Assembly (NCBI GenBank): GCA_965217265.1
Contig: CBDCHP010000011.1
Span: 1,054,001-1,118,000, forward strand
Direction of reading: 5' to 3'
Source: JAGRGG01 sp965217265
GTDB lineage: Bacteria; Pseudomonadota; Alphaproteobacteria; Geminicoccales; Geminicoccaceae
Length of the DNA stretch: 64,000 nucleotides
The notes beneath the pieces are model-generated. The model had not been told where the DNA came from. It did no database searches and saw nothing but the letters and a program-made list of their open reading frames with translations. This document shows, in pieces, positions 1 through 8,187 of the stretch (positions within the stretch are counted from its first letter, which is position 1; each line of letters starts with the position of its first letter). Made by a program: the position numbers and the translations under genes.

Positions 1-449
<449 letters not shown>

Positions 450-451
450 GA

Positions 452-597
452 AACGCTTCGCGTCCGCTGCGCGGGGCTTTCTCTTCTTTCTTATTGCCAG
501 TGTTAACGCAGGCGGCTGGCCGGGGCGCCGAGGGCCGGCCTCGGACAAAGCAAAAAAGAGAAGAGAAAGCCCGCGCGGCAGCGCACGCGCAAGCGTT
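452..597. repeat. Palindromic intergenic element, copy 1 (core type A)
   Basis: About 146 bp between convergent genes. The left arm starts AACGCTTCGCGTCCGCTG and runs into a T/C-rich stretch. The right arm is its near mirror, ending GCGCACGCGCAAGCGTT. The core contains GTGTTAACG and the palindrome-like CCGAGGGCCGGCCTCGG. The right end supplies the TGA of the minus-strand HAD gene (600-602). Confidence 0.9.
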
Positions 598-599
598 CA

Positions 600-1472
600 T
601 CACCAGCCAAAGCGGCGCAGGACGTAGCGCGGCTTGGCGCCGTGTTCGAGCATCAAGGGCGGCAGCTTCTCAAGGCTCAAGCCCCCGTCGGTGCGCAACA
701 ACTCCTCGGCGTGGATGCCGCCCGCGACGAGGGCGGAATCGAGGCCCATGTCGTTGGCGCCCTTGATGTCGTGTTCGAGCGAGTCGCCGATGCAGACGAT
801 CTCGTTTTTCTCCAGCCCTTCGAGCAGGTCGAGGCAGGCGGCGTAGATCGGCGCGTGCGGCTTGCCGACGTAGACGACCTCGCCGCCGGCCCCGGTGTAG
901 CGGGCGGCGTAGGCGCCGGGCGCCTCGATCAGCCCGCCGACGACCCGCACGAGCCGGTCGGGGTTGGCGCAGATCAGCGGCAGGCGGCGCTTGATGGCCC
1001 GCCCGGCGAACGCCGCGAAGTGGTCCTCGGGGTGGGCGGCGCGATCGTACCAAGCCAGGAAGACGAAGTCGGCTTCGTCCACACTGTCGACGAGGTCGAG
1101 GTCGAGCCCGTCCACCGGCGACGTGTCGCCCGGGTGGCTGAGCAGGAGGCAGCGGCGGCCGAGGCGATCGAAGGGCGGGCGGCGCTTGTGCAGGAGGCTC
1201 AAGTAGGCCGCCTCGCCCGAGGTGACGATGCCCGCGAACATGCCCGGGTTGAGGCCCAGCCCCCGCAACTGCCGGCGGTTGTCCGCGACCCTGCGACTCG
1301 TGTTGGACAAGAGCACCATCTGCTTGGCGCGGCGCTGCAACTCGGCCAGGACACCGTGAACGTCGGGGTAGACGGTGGTGCCGTCGTGCAGGACGCCCCA
1401 CTGGTCGATGATGAAACCGTGGTAGCGCTCGGCGAGGTCGCGGATCCCCTCGATGGCGGCGGTGTCGGGCAA
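600..1472 (-). CDS. HAD-superfamily class IIA hydrolase (NagD-like sugar/nucleotide phosphatase)
   Basis: 290 aa, cytoplasmic. It matches the alphaproteobacterial HAD-IIA subfamily related to NagD and UmpH. Motif I is the FIIDQWGVLHDG segment near residue 20 (nucleophile Asp in the DQWG context). Motif II is LLSNTS near residue 54. The late GDSLEHDIKGANDMGLD segment carries the motif IV acidic residues, preceded by the VGKPHAPIY lysine motif. A phosphatase on a small sugar or nucleotide phosphate is expected; the substrate cannot be read from sequence. The start is TTG at 1472; no upstream ATG keeps the alignment. It is divergent from the SDR at 1564, and its TGA lies in repeat copy 1. Confidence 0.88.
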   Translation of the reverse strand: MPDTAAIEGIRDLAERYHGFIIDQWGVLHDGTTVYPDVHGVLAELQRRAKQMVLLSNTSRRVADNRRQLRGLGLNPGMFAGIVTSGEAAYLSLLHKRRPPFDRLGRRCLLLSHPGDTSPVDGLDLDLVDSVDEADFVFLAWYDRAAHPEDHFAAFAGRAIKRRLPLICANPDRLVRVVGGLIEAPGAYAARYTGAGGEVVYVGKPHAPIYAACLDLLEGLEKNEIVCIGDSLEHDIKGANDMGLDSALVAGGIHAEELLRTDGGLSLEKLPPLMLEHGAKPRYVLRRFGW

Positions 1473-1563
1473 GGGGCGGCTCCTCGTTCGACGAGGCCGG
1501 TTGGCCCGGCGCTCGGATCCGTGGTTTAGCTGCGGGCGGACGCAAAGTTAAGTGGGGGCGGCG

Positions 1564-2316
1564 ATGGACGGCAAGGCGACGGGCTTCGGCCTCGCAGGCA
1601 AGCGGGTCCTGATCACGGGGGCCAGCCGCGGCATCGGGGCGGCGGCGGCGCGGGCGTTCGCGCGCGAAGGGGCCAAGCTCGCCCTGCACTACGCCCGCGA
1701 ACCGGCCGAGGCGGCGGCGATCCCCAACCTCGCCCTCTTGCGGGGCGACTTTCGCGAGGCAAACGCGGTCCGGCGCGTCGTCGGCGGCGCGATCGAGGCG
1801 CTGGGCGGACTCGACGTGCTGATCAACAACGCCGGGCACATGCTCGGCCGCGTGCCGCTCGAAACGATGTGCGACGCCGACATCGACGCCGTGTTCGACT
1901 TGAACGCGCGCTCGGTCGTGCTCGCCTGCCAGGAGGCGCTGCCGGCCTTGCGGAAAAGTTCCGGCAACATCGTCAACGTCACCTCGATCTCGGCCAAAAC
2001 CGGCGGCAGCCCCGGTTCCTCGCTCTATTCGGCGTCCAAGGCGTTCGTCGCGACTTTCACCCGCTCGCTCGCCGCCGAACTGGCGCCGGACGGGATCCGG
2101 GTCAACGCCGTCTCGCCCGGCACGATCACGACCCGCTTCCACGAAATCTACTCGACGCCCGACAAGCTGGCGGCGACGGCAGCGAAGATCCCGCTCAAGC
2201 GCGTCGGCACCGCGAATGAGTGCGTCGGCGCCTTCCTCTACCTCGCCAGCGACACCCTCGGCGGCTACGTCACCGGCCAAGTGATCGAGGTCAACGGCGG
2301 GCAGTTGATGGGGTGA
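1564..2316 (+). CDS. Short-chain dehydrogenase/reductase (FabG-like)
   Basis: 250 aa classical SDR, an NAD(P)-dependent alcohol/ketone oxidoreductase. The Rossmann nucleotide motif TGASRGIG is near residue 20, NNAG in the middle, catalytic Ser in NVTSISAKTGG, and the YSASK Tyr-Lys pair follows. The C-terminal INGG-like IEVNGGQ is typical of 3-oxoacyl-ACP reductase relatives. Start at ATG 1564 is preferred because a G-rich Shine-Dalgarno-like run (GTGGGGG) lies 6 nt upstream; GTG 1552 in the same frame is an alternative. The gene stands alone, divergent from the HAD gene and convergent with the aminotransferase, so its substrate cannot be inferred from context. Confidence 0.9.
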   Translation: MDGKATGFGLAGKRVLITGASRGIGAAAARAFAREGAKLALHYAREPAEAAAIPNLALLRGDFREANAVRRVVGGAIEALGGLDVLINNAGHMLGRVPLETMCDADIDAVFDLNARSVVLACQEALPALRKSSGNIVNVTSISAKTGGSPGSSLYSASKAFVATFTRSLAAELAPDGIRVNAVSPGTITTRFHEIYSTPDKLAATAAKIPLKRVGTANECVGAFLYLASDTLGGYVTGQVIEVNGGQLMG

Positions 2317-2318
2317 GG

Positions 2319-2453
2319 AACGCTTCGCGTTGCGCTCGCCGCGTTTTTTGCCAGTGTTAACGGAGGTAGCTGGCATCGGCGCCGAGGGCAAGTCTCAAAC
2401 AAAAGATAAAAAAGAAGAGAGAAAAGCCCGCGCGGCAGCGCACGCGAAGCGTT
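2319..2453. repeat. Palindromic intergenic element, copy 2 (core type A, shortened left arm)
   Basis: It begins AACGCTTCGCGTTGCGCTCGCC two bases after the SDR stop and ends CGCACGCGAAGCGTT. The core has AGTGTTAACGG and GGCGCCGAGGG. The left arm lacks about 10 bp (CGCG passes directly into TTTTTTGCC). The right end supplies the TGA (2453-2455) of the minus-strand aminotransferase. Confidence 0.88.
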
Positions 2454-3625
2454 CATCTATTGTCCGCGAGCCAACCCCCGACGCGCCCCAGCGCCGTCTT
2501 GATCGCGGCTTCGGAGGCGGCGTAGGAGAAGCGCAGGTAGCCCTCGCCGTGGACGCCGAAGCTGGTGCCGGCGATCGTGGCGACGCCGGCCTCTTGAAGG
2601 AGGCGGTCTTGCAGGTCGCGCGCCTTGAAGCCCGTCGCCTCGACGTTGGGAAAGGCGTAGAAGGCGCCGCCCGGCGTCTGGCAGCGAACGCCGGGCAGCC
2701 GGTTGAGGCGCTCGACGATCAGGGTCCGCCGCCGGGCGAACGCCGCCACCATCGCGTCCACGGCGTCCTGCGGCCCCTCCAGGGCGGCGATCGCGGCCTG
2801 CTGCGTCGCGGCGTTGACGCAGGAATTGAAGTTGACCGCGAGGCGGGTGGCACCGTCGATCAGCGCCCGCGGCCAGACGCCGTAGCCGATCCGCCAGCCG
2901 GTCATGGCGTAGGTCTTGGACCAGCCGTCGAGCAGGATCAGCCGGTCGCGCAGGGCCGGATAGGTCAGGAGCGAGACGAAGCCGGCGTCGGCGTCGACGA
3001 TGCGGCTGTAGATCTCGTCGCTCAGGATCGCGACGTTTGGATAGTCGGCCAAACCGGCCGCGAGGCGGTCGAGGTCGGCCTTGGGCAGGACGCCGCCCGT
3101 GGGGTTGGCGGGGCTGTTGAGGATCAAGAGACGGGTCTTAGACGTGATCCGCGCCAAGATCGCCTCGGGCTCGATCGCAAAGCCGCGCGCCTCGACCAGC
3201 GGCAGCGGCACCGGGGTGGCGCCGGTGAAGGCGATCATCGAGCGGTAGATCGGAAAGCCGGGATCGGGATAGAGGATCTCGGCGCCCGGCTCGCCGAACA
3301 TCGTGATCGCGAACGCCATCGTCATCTTGCCGCCCGGCACGATCAGGACCTGGTCGGACGCCACCTCGACGCCGCGTCGGGCGTGGACGTCGGCGGCGAC
3401 GGCCCCGCGCAAGGGCGCCACGCCTTCCGCCGGGGTGTAGCCGTGGTGGCCGTCCGCGAGCGCCTTACGGCCGGCCTCGACGATGTGCGCCGGGGTCGGG
3501 AAGTCGGGCTGGCCGATGCCGAGGTTGATGATGTCGCGGCCCGCCGCCCCCAGCCGCGTCGCCCGCCCTAAGACTTCGAACGCGCTCTCCGTGCCGAGCC
3601 TACCTATCGCCGCCGCCGTGTGCAT
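2453..3625 (-). CDS. Pyridoxal-phosphate class I/II aminotransferase (aspartate/aromatic family)
   Basis: 390 aa fold-type I aminotransferase. Features in order: N-terminal NLGIGQPDFPTPAHI, GHHGYTPAEG, the NSPANPTGG loop near residue 170, LSDEIYSRI with the PLP-pyridine Asp, and the Schiff-base lysine in SKTYAMTGWRIGY. A C-terminal Arg in YLRFSYA binds the substrate carboxylate. This pattern fits the aspartate/aromatic/LL-DAP family (group Ib AspC-like); exact specificity is open. The start is ATG at 3625. It is divergent from the amino acid importer across 315 bp that contain repeat copy 3, and it ends within repeat copy 2. Confidence 0.92.
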   Translation of the reverse strand: MHTAAAIGRLGTESAFEVLGRATRLGAAGRDIINLGIGQPDFPTPAHIVEAGRKALADGHHGYTPAEGVAPLRGAVAADVHARRGVEVASDQVLIVPGGKMTMAFAITMFGEPGAEILYPDPGFPIYRSMIAFTGATPVPLPLVEARGFAIEPEAILARITSKTRLLILNSPANPTGGVLPKADLDRLAAGLADYPNVAILSDEIYSRIVDADAGFVSLLTYPALRDRLILLDGWSKTYAMTGWRIGYGVWPRALIDGATRLAVNFNSCVNAATQQAAIAALEGPQDAVDAMVAAFARRRTLIVERLNRLPGVRCQTPGGAFYAFPNVEATGFKARDLQDRLLQEAGVATIAGTSFGVHGEGYLRFSYAASEAAIKTALGRVGGWLADNR

Positions 3626-3734
3626 GGCCGCCTCCCTGTCGTAGTCGGGCGCATCATCGCAGATGAGGCGAAGATGAACACGCCCGCGCGTACGCCCGCT
3701 TCGCCAGCCCGCATCGAAGCTGCGCGGTTACCTG

Positions 3735-3858
3735 TGAGGAACAAGCCCCTCGCTTTTTCACCCGTTCTCCCCGGACCGGCACGAGCGCCGAAGCCGGCCC
3801 TGGCCAAAGTGAAAAAAGCAAAGAAGAAAGGCCGCGCGCCGGCGCACGCGAAGCGTCC
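3735..3858. repeat. Palindromic intergenic element, copy 3 (core type C, left arm decayed) within a 315 bp divergent gap
   Basis: The 3626-3940 gap lies between divergent genes. Its right half is an element copy: GGACCGGCACGAGCGCCGAAG, then CCGGCCCTGGCCAAAGTG, an A-rich run, and the standard right arm GCGCACGCGAAGCGT. The left arm is scarcely recognisable. The rest of the gap shows nothing else I can support. The copy lies in an open frame that runs into the downstream ATPase gene, but that extension is not part of the protein. Confidence 0.7.
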
Positions 3859-3940
3859 ATCCGTACGATCCCACGATTTACCCCGTTGCAGGCCGGCAAT
3901 CGCCCCCCTATCGTCGCTCGAACGGCAGGAGCGCGACGGC

Positions 3941-4705
3941 ATGGCGGCCCTCATCGTCGAGGACATCCACAAGAGCTTCGGCGGGCTTGAAGTCCTAAAA
4001 GGGCTCTCGCTCGACGCCGACGAGGGCGACGTCGTCTCGATCATCGGCGCGTCGGGGTCGGGCAAGAGCACGTTTCTTCGCTGCATCAACTTCCTTGAGA
4101 TGCCGGACAGGGGCCGCGTCGTCGTCGGCGGCGACGAGGTCAAGGTGCGCCAGGGGCGCGACGGCAGGCCGCGCGTCGCTGACCGGCGGCAGATGGAGAC
4201 GATTCGCAGCCGGCTCGGCATGGTCTTCCAGAGCTTCAATCTGTGGAGCCACATGACGGTCCTGCAAAACGTCATGGAGGGGCCGGTCACCGTCTTGCGA
4301 CGAAACAAGGCCGAGGCGCGCGCCGAGGCCGCCGACCTGCTCGCCAAGGTCGGCCTGGACGCCAAGCACGACGCCTACCCGGCCGAACTCTCGGGCGGGC
4401 AGCAGCAGCGGGTCGCGATCGCGCGGGCGCTCGCCATGCGGCCGAGCGTCCTCTTGTTCGACGAGCCGACCTCGGCGCTCGACCCGGAACTGGTCGGCGA
4501 GGTCCTGCGCGTCATGCGGGGCTTGGCCGAGGAGGGGCGGACGATGATCGTCGTCACGCACGAGATGGGCTTTGCCCGCGAGGTCAGCTCGCGCGTCCTC
4601 TACCTGCACGAGGGCCGCGTCGAGGAGGACGGCCCGCCGGAACGGGTGTTCGGCGAGCCCCGCTCCGAGCGCTGCCGCCGCTTCCTCGCCAGCGTCCTGC
4701 ACTGA
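3941..4705 (+). CDS. Polar amino acid ABC transporter ATP-binding protein (HisP/AotP-like)
   Basis: 254 aa cytoplasmic ATPase that powers a two-permease importer. Walker A GASGSGKST, Q-loop VFQSFNLW, ABC signature LSGGQQQRVAIARAL, Walker B LLFDEPTSALDP and H-loop VTHEMGFAREV are all present. The length and the IRSRLGMVFQSFNLW segment are typical of the histidine/arginine/octopine transporter subfamily. Start at ATG 3941 is supported by CAGGAG about 10 nt upstream; an upstream in-frame extension would run through the repeat and is rejected. It is the first gene of an ATPase-binding protein-permease-permease operon. Confidence 0.95.
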   Translation: MAALIVEDIHKSFGGLEVLKGLSLDADEGDVVSIIGASGSGKSTFLRCINFLEMPDRGRVVVGGDEVKVRQGRDGRPRVADRRQMETIRSRLGMVFQSFNLWSHMTVLQNVMEGPVTVLRRNKAEARAEAADLLAKVGLDAKHDAYPAELSGGQQQRVAIARALAMRPSVLLFDEPTSALDPELVGEVLRVMRGLAEEGRTMIVVTHEMGFAREVSSRVLYLHEGRVEEDGPPERVFGEPRSERCRRFLASVLH

Positions 4706-4742
4706 CGTTTCACCAATGGATAACGAGCGAAAGAAGAGCCTC

Positions 4743-5582
4743 ATGAAATCCATCACCTTCGGCGCGCTGACCCTGGGCCTGATGCTCGCCGGCACGGCGC
4801 AGGCGCAAGAAACGGTCCGCATCGCCTCGGAAGGCGCCTACGCACCCTGGAACTTCACCAACGCGCAAGGCGAGCTCGACGGCTTCGAGCCGGCGCTGGC
4901 GGAAGAACTGTGCAAGCGCATGGAAGTGCCGTGCGAGTTGGTGCCGCAGGCCTGGGACGGCATGATCCCAGCGCTTCAGGCCGGCAAGTACGACGCCATC
5001 ATGGCCGGCATGTCGATCACGCCCGAGCGCAAGGAGGTGATCGACTTCAGCCGCGCCTACGCCACGACGCCCGCGATCTTCGTCGTGCCGAAGGAGGGCG
5101 ATCTGGCCGAAGGGGGTGCCAACCTGCCGCAGGAGAAGATCAACCTGGACGACGTGTCCTCGGACGAGCAGGCCCTGATCGACGAGTTGAAGACGCTGAT
5201 GGACGGCATGACGGTCGGCGTGCAGACCGCGACCATCCACGAGAACTTCCTGCGCGAGTACATGCCCGACGTCGACGTCAGCACCTACGACAGCCAGGAG
5301 AACCTCGACCTCGACCTCCAGGCCGGGCGCATCGATGCGGGCCTCGCCGACCAGAGCGGCTGGCAGCCCCTCTTGGAGGGCGATGCCGGCGAGGACTTCA
5401 CCCGCATCGGGCCGGGCCTCTCGGGCGGCCTCTTCGGCGAGGGCGTCGGCGTCGGCCTGCGCAAGGACGAGGGGGACCTGAAGGACAAGTTCGACGAGGC
5501 GATCCAGGCCGCCTTGGAGGACGGCACGATCGGCAAGCTCGCCACCGAGTGGTTCGGCTTCGACAGTTCGGCGACCCAGTGA
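4743..5582 (+). CDS. Polar amino acid ABC transporter substrate-binding protein (lysine/arginine/ornithine/histidine type)
   Basis: 279 aa periplasmic binding protein. It has a Sec signal peptide (MKSITFGALTLGLMLAGTAQA, about 21 residues). Mature SBP_bac_3 family motifs are EGAYAPWNF, GFEPALAEELCKRM, AWDGMIPALQAGKYDAI and MSITPERKEVIDFS. The late segment GVGVGLRKDE and terminal IGKLATEWFGFD are typical of LAO/HisJ/AotJ proteins. Start at ATG 4743 has AAGAAGAG a few bases upstream; an in-frame ATG at 4716 would add nine residues. A relatively long acidic insert in the middle (around LPQEKINLDDVSSDEQ) is notable. It sits 37 nt after the ATPase gene. Confidence 0.94.
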   Translation: MKSITFGALTLGLMLAGTAQAQETVRIASEGAYAPWNFTNAQGELDGFEPALAEELCKRMEVPCELVPQAWDGMIPALQAGKYDAIMAGMSITPERKEVIDFSRAYATTPAIFVVPKEGDLAEGGANLPQEKINLDDVSSDEQALIDELKTLMDGMTVGVQTATIHENFLREYMPDVDVSTYDSQENLDLDLQAGRIDAGLADQSGWQPLLEGDAGEDFTRIGPGLSGGLFGEGVGVGLRKDEGDLKDKFDEAIQAALEDGTIGKLATEWFGFDSSATQ

Positions 5583-5609
5583 GCCGCGGCTAGGTAGGCG
5601 AACGCCCCC

Positions 5610-6323
5610 TTGGACCTCTCCCTCCTCGCCTGGGGTGCTGCCGGCTGGGGCGACGAGATGGCCAAGGGCGCCCTCGTCACCATCCTCGTAGCATTTCTCG
5701 CCTACGCGCTCGGCATCGTGCTCGGGAGCGGGATCGCCGCTTGCAAGCTGAGCGGCGTCGCCCCGTTGCGCTGGTTTGCCTCCGTCTACACGACGGTGGT
5801 GCGCGGCATCCCCGAACTGCTCGTCATCTACCTCGTCTTCTTCGGCGGCGGGCAGGCGCTGCGCGCGATCGCCTCGGGCCTGTTCGGCTATGAGGGCTAC
5901 GTCGACCCGCCGGTTTTCGTCACCGGCGTCTTCTGCCTCGGCGTCAGCGCCGCCGCCTACTCGGCCGAGGTGATCCGCGGCGCGGTCCAGACGGTGCCGA
6001 AGGGCCAGATCGAGGCCGCGGTCGCGATCGGCATGTCGCGCCCGCAGCGCTTTCGCCGCGTGCTCCTGCCGCAGACCGCGCGCTACGCCCTGCCGGGCCT
6101 CGGCAACGTCTGGCAGTTCGTCTTGAAGGACACGTCGCTGATCTCGGTGATCGGCCTCGTCGAGATCATGCGCCAGAGCGCCATCGCGACGGGTGCGACG
6201 AAGGAGCCGTTCACCTTCTACGTCACGGCGGCGATCCTCTACCTCGGCCTCACCGCCTTCTCGAACCAGGGCTTCGCCCGCGCCGAGACCTGGGCCAACA
6301 AGGGCGTCGCCAAGGACGCTTGA
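5610..6323 (+). CDS. Polar amino acid ABC transporter permease (HisQ-like)
   Basis: 237 aa inner-membrane permease of the His/Glu/Gln/Arg/opine family with about five transmembrane segments. It carries the EAA loop (AVAIGMSRPQRFRRVLLPQ) that docks on the ATPase, followed by the conserved LPGLGNVWQFVLKDTSL segment. The start is TTG at 5610, the only usable start that gives the full first transmembrane helix. It lies between the binding protein and a second permease, with 15 nt to the next start, so the importer is a heterodimeric HisQM-like pair. Confidence 0.93.
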   Translation: MDLSLLAWGAAGWGDEMAKGALVTILVAFLAYALGIVLGSGIAACKLSGVAPLRWFASVYTTVVRGIPELLVIYLVFFGGGQALRAIASGLFGYEGYVDPPVFVTGVFCLGVSAAAYSAEVIRGAVQTVPKGQIEAAVAIGMSRPQRFRRVLLPQTARYALPGLGNVWQFVLKDTSLISVIGLVEIMRQSAIATGATKEPFTFYVTAAILYLGLTAFSNQGFARAETWANKGVAKDA

Positions 6324-6338
6324 GGGGAGCAAACGGCT

Positions 6339-7094
6339 GTGGACTTCGCCACGATCCAAAGCGCCCTGCCGCAGTTGCTGGCCGGGGTGCCGACGACGCT
6401 GCTCCTGGTCGGGATCTCGCTCCTGGTCGGCTTCGTCCTCGCCGTCGTCACGGCGCTGATGCGCCTGTCGAAGAACCCGATCCCGCGGGGTGCCGCCTGG
6501 GTCTACGTCTACCTGTTCCGCTCGACGCCGCTGCTCGTGCAGATCTTCTTGATCTACTACGGCTCGGGCCAGTTCCGGCCGTTTTTGGCCGACATCGGCC
6601 TGTGGACCTTCTTTCGCGACGCTTGGTTCTGCGCCCTTCTAGCACTCGCGCTCAACAACGGCGCCTATGCCGCCGAGATCATCCGCGGCGGGCTGGAATC
6701 GGTGCCGCGCGGCCAGATCGAGGCGGCGCGCGCCGTCGGCATGAGCCGCTCCCAGGTCTTTCGGCGCGTCACCTTCCCGCAGGCCGTGCGGCAGGCGCTG
6801 CCGGCCTACGGCAACGAGATGATCTTGATGGTGAAGTCGAGTTCGCTCGCCTCCACGATCACGATCCTGGAGATCACCGGGATCGCCAAGAAGATCATCG
6901 CCGCCACCTTCCGCCCGGTCGAAGTCTTCATCGTCGCCGGCGCCCTCTACCTCCTGATCAACTTCGTCATCACCCGCGCGATCGCGTTCGCCGAGGCCCG
7001 GCTCGACCCCGCCCGCCGCCGGCGCGAGGGCGCGCTGCTGAAGCGGCCAGCACCTGACGAACCGGCGGCGGCCGAGGTCAAGCCGAGGGCTTGA
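6339..7094 (+). CDS. Polar amino acid ABC transporter permease (HisM-like)
   Basis: 251 aa partner permease of the same importer. YLFRSTPLLVQIFLIYYG near residue 65 is the family N-terminal signature. The EAA loop is AARAVGMSRSQVFRRVTFPQ, followed by LPAYGNEMILMVKSSSLAS. The C-terminal tail is charged and proline/alanine rich. The start is GTG 6339 with GAGGGGA about 12 nt upstream. It is the last gene of the operon; TGA 7092-7094 is immediately followed by repeat copy 4. Confidence 0.93.
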   Translation: MDFATIQSALPQLLAGVPTTLLLVGISLLVGFVLAVVTALMRLSKNPIPRGAAWVYVYLFRSTPLLVQIFLIYYGSGQFRPFLADIGLWTFFRDAWFCALLALALNNGAYAAEIIRGGLESVPRGQIEAARAVGMSRSQVFRRVTFPQAVRQALPAYGNEMILMVKSSSLASTITILEITGIAKKIIAATFRPVEVFIVAGALYLLINFVITRAIAFAEARLDPARRRREGALLKRPAPDEPAAAEVKPRA

Positions 7095-7095
7095 G

Positions 7096-7243
7096 AACGC
7101 TTCGCGTGCGCTCGCCGCGCGGGCTTTTTCCTTTTGTTTTTGCTACTTGTCGGCAGAGATTGGCCGCAACGCCGAGGGCTAGGCCCGGCCAAAGTTATAA
7201 AAAAGAAGAAAAAAGACCGCGCGTCAGCGCACGCGCAAGCGTT
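7096..7243. repeat. Palindromic intergenic element, copy 4 (core type A/C mosaic)
   Basis: It lies between convergent genes. The left arm is AACGCTTCGCGTGCGCTCG then CCGCGCGGGCTTTTTCC; the right arm ends AGCGCACGCGCAAGCGTT and provides the TGA of the lipid kinase gene. The core mixes GCCGAGGGCT (A-like) and CGGCCAAAGTTATAAA (C-like). In the left arm CGCGTG can pair with CGCGCG across 7 nt just before the T run, an intrinsic-terminator-like layout. Confidence 0.9.
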
Positions 7244-8187
7244 CACGGCCGCCGTGCCAAGTCCGCCGGCATGAACACGTCGAGTGCCGCCGGCATGACG
7301 GCAAACCGCGCCGGGGTCGTCGCCTTGATCTCGCCGTCGGCGGAGATTTCCAAGGGCCGGTTGGTCTCGATGGTGAATTCGGCCCCTTCGAGCGCCAAGA
7401 TGCCGTCGCGGTGCTTGAGGCGGCCGAGGAAGAAGCCGGGTGCTTGGCGCAAGAGGTAGAGAAACGGCCGCGGCTCGACGCTGTAGAGGTGCAAGAGCCC
7501 GTCCCAGACCTCGGCTTTCTCGTCGATGTTGAGCATACCGCCGTAGGACCGGCCGTTGCCGACCGCGATCTGGAGGGCCTTGCGCCGCCAGATGCGGCCT
7601 GCCTCGGTGCGGATCGCGACGCGAAAGGACTTGCGCTCATGAAAGGCGCGCAGGCCCTCGATCCAGTAGCCGAAGCGGCCGAAGCGGCGCTTGGTCTCGC
7701 CCTTGAGCCGGCGCGAGAGCATCGAGGTTAGCCCCATGCTGGCGACGTTGAGGTAGGGGGTGTCGTTGATGAGGCCGACGTCGATCGGACGTCGTGAGCC
7801 CTTGACGATCACCGTCGCCGCCTCGCCCACGTCGAGCGGCAGGCCGGTCGTGCGGGCGAGGTCGTTCGCGGTACCGAGCGGCAGGATGCCGAGCGGCTTC
7901 TTCGCCGCCAGCAAGTGCGGCAATTGATGGCTGATCGTGCCGTCGCCGCCGCCGATGATGATCGCGTCGGCCTCGTGCGCCCGCTCGTCGATGCAGCGCC
8001 CGGCGGCGTCGAGCGAGGTCATGTCGCCCTCGATCAGCGTCATGCCGGCGCCGGCGAAGACCTCGCGCGCGCGCGCCACGGCGTCGGAGGCGCCGGTGCG
8101 GGCGTTGGGGTTGATGAAGCAGAGCGCCCGCCGCGGCGGGCGAACCTCGCCCTTCGGGTCGTCGGCTAGGTCATCCGCGTGCTGCAT
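7243..8187 (-). CDS. Diacylglycerol kinase catalytic-domain lipid kinase (YegS/DagK family)
   Basis: 314 aa. The N-terminal lobe has the CFINPNARTG strand-loop, the nucleotide/catalytic motif IGGGDGTISHQL near residue 78, and LGTANDLARTTGLP near residue 103. The C-terminal beta-sandwich (IAVGNGRSYGGM, DGLLHLYSV) is characteristic of YegS/DgkB lipid kinases. The likely activity is ATP-dependent phosphorylation of a lipid hydroxyl (diacylglycerol, phosphatidylglycerol or a sphingoid base). Its ATG at 8187 lies inside the 3' end of ribA (22 nt overlap), so the two genes are translationally coupled. The TGA is supplied by repeat copy 4. Confidence 0.92.
   Translation of the reverse strand: MQHADDLADDPKGEVRPPRRALCFINPNARTGASDAVARAREVFAGAGMTLIEGDMTSLDAAGRCIDERAHEADAIIIGGGDGTISHQLPHLLAAKKPLGILPLGTANDLARTTGLPLDVGEAATVIVKGSRRPIDVGLINDTPYLNVASMGLTSMLSRRLKGETKRRFGRFGYWIEGLRAFHERKSFRVAIRTEAGRIWRRKALQIAVGNGRSYGGMLNIDEKAEVWDGLLHLYSVEPRPFLYLLRQAPGFFLGRLKHRDGILALEGAEFTIETNRPLEISADGEIKATTPARFAVMPAALDVFMPADLARRP

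Noticed and set aside
3620..3940. 107-codon N-terminal extension of the amino acid ABC ATPase
   Set aside because: It translates the repeat element and intergenic DNA; the good ribosome site and family alignment place the start at 3941.
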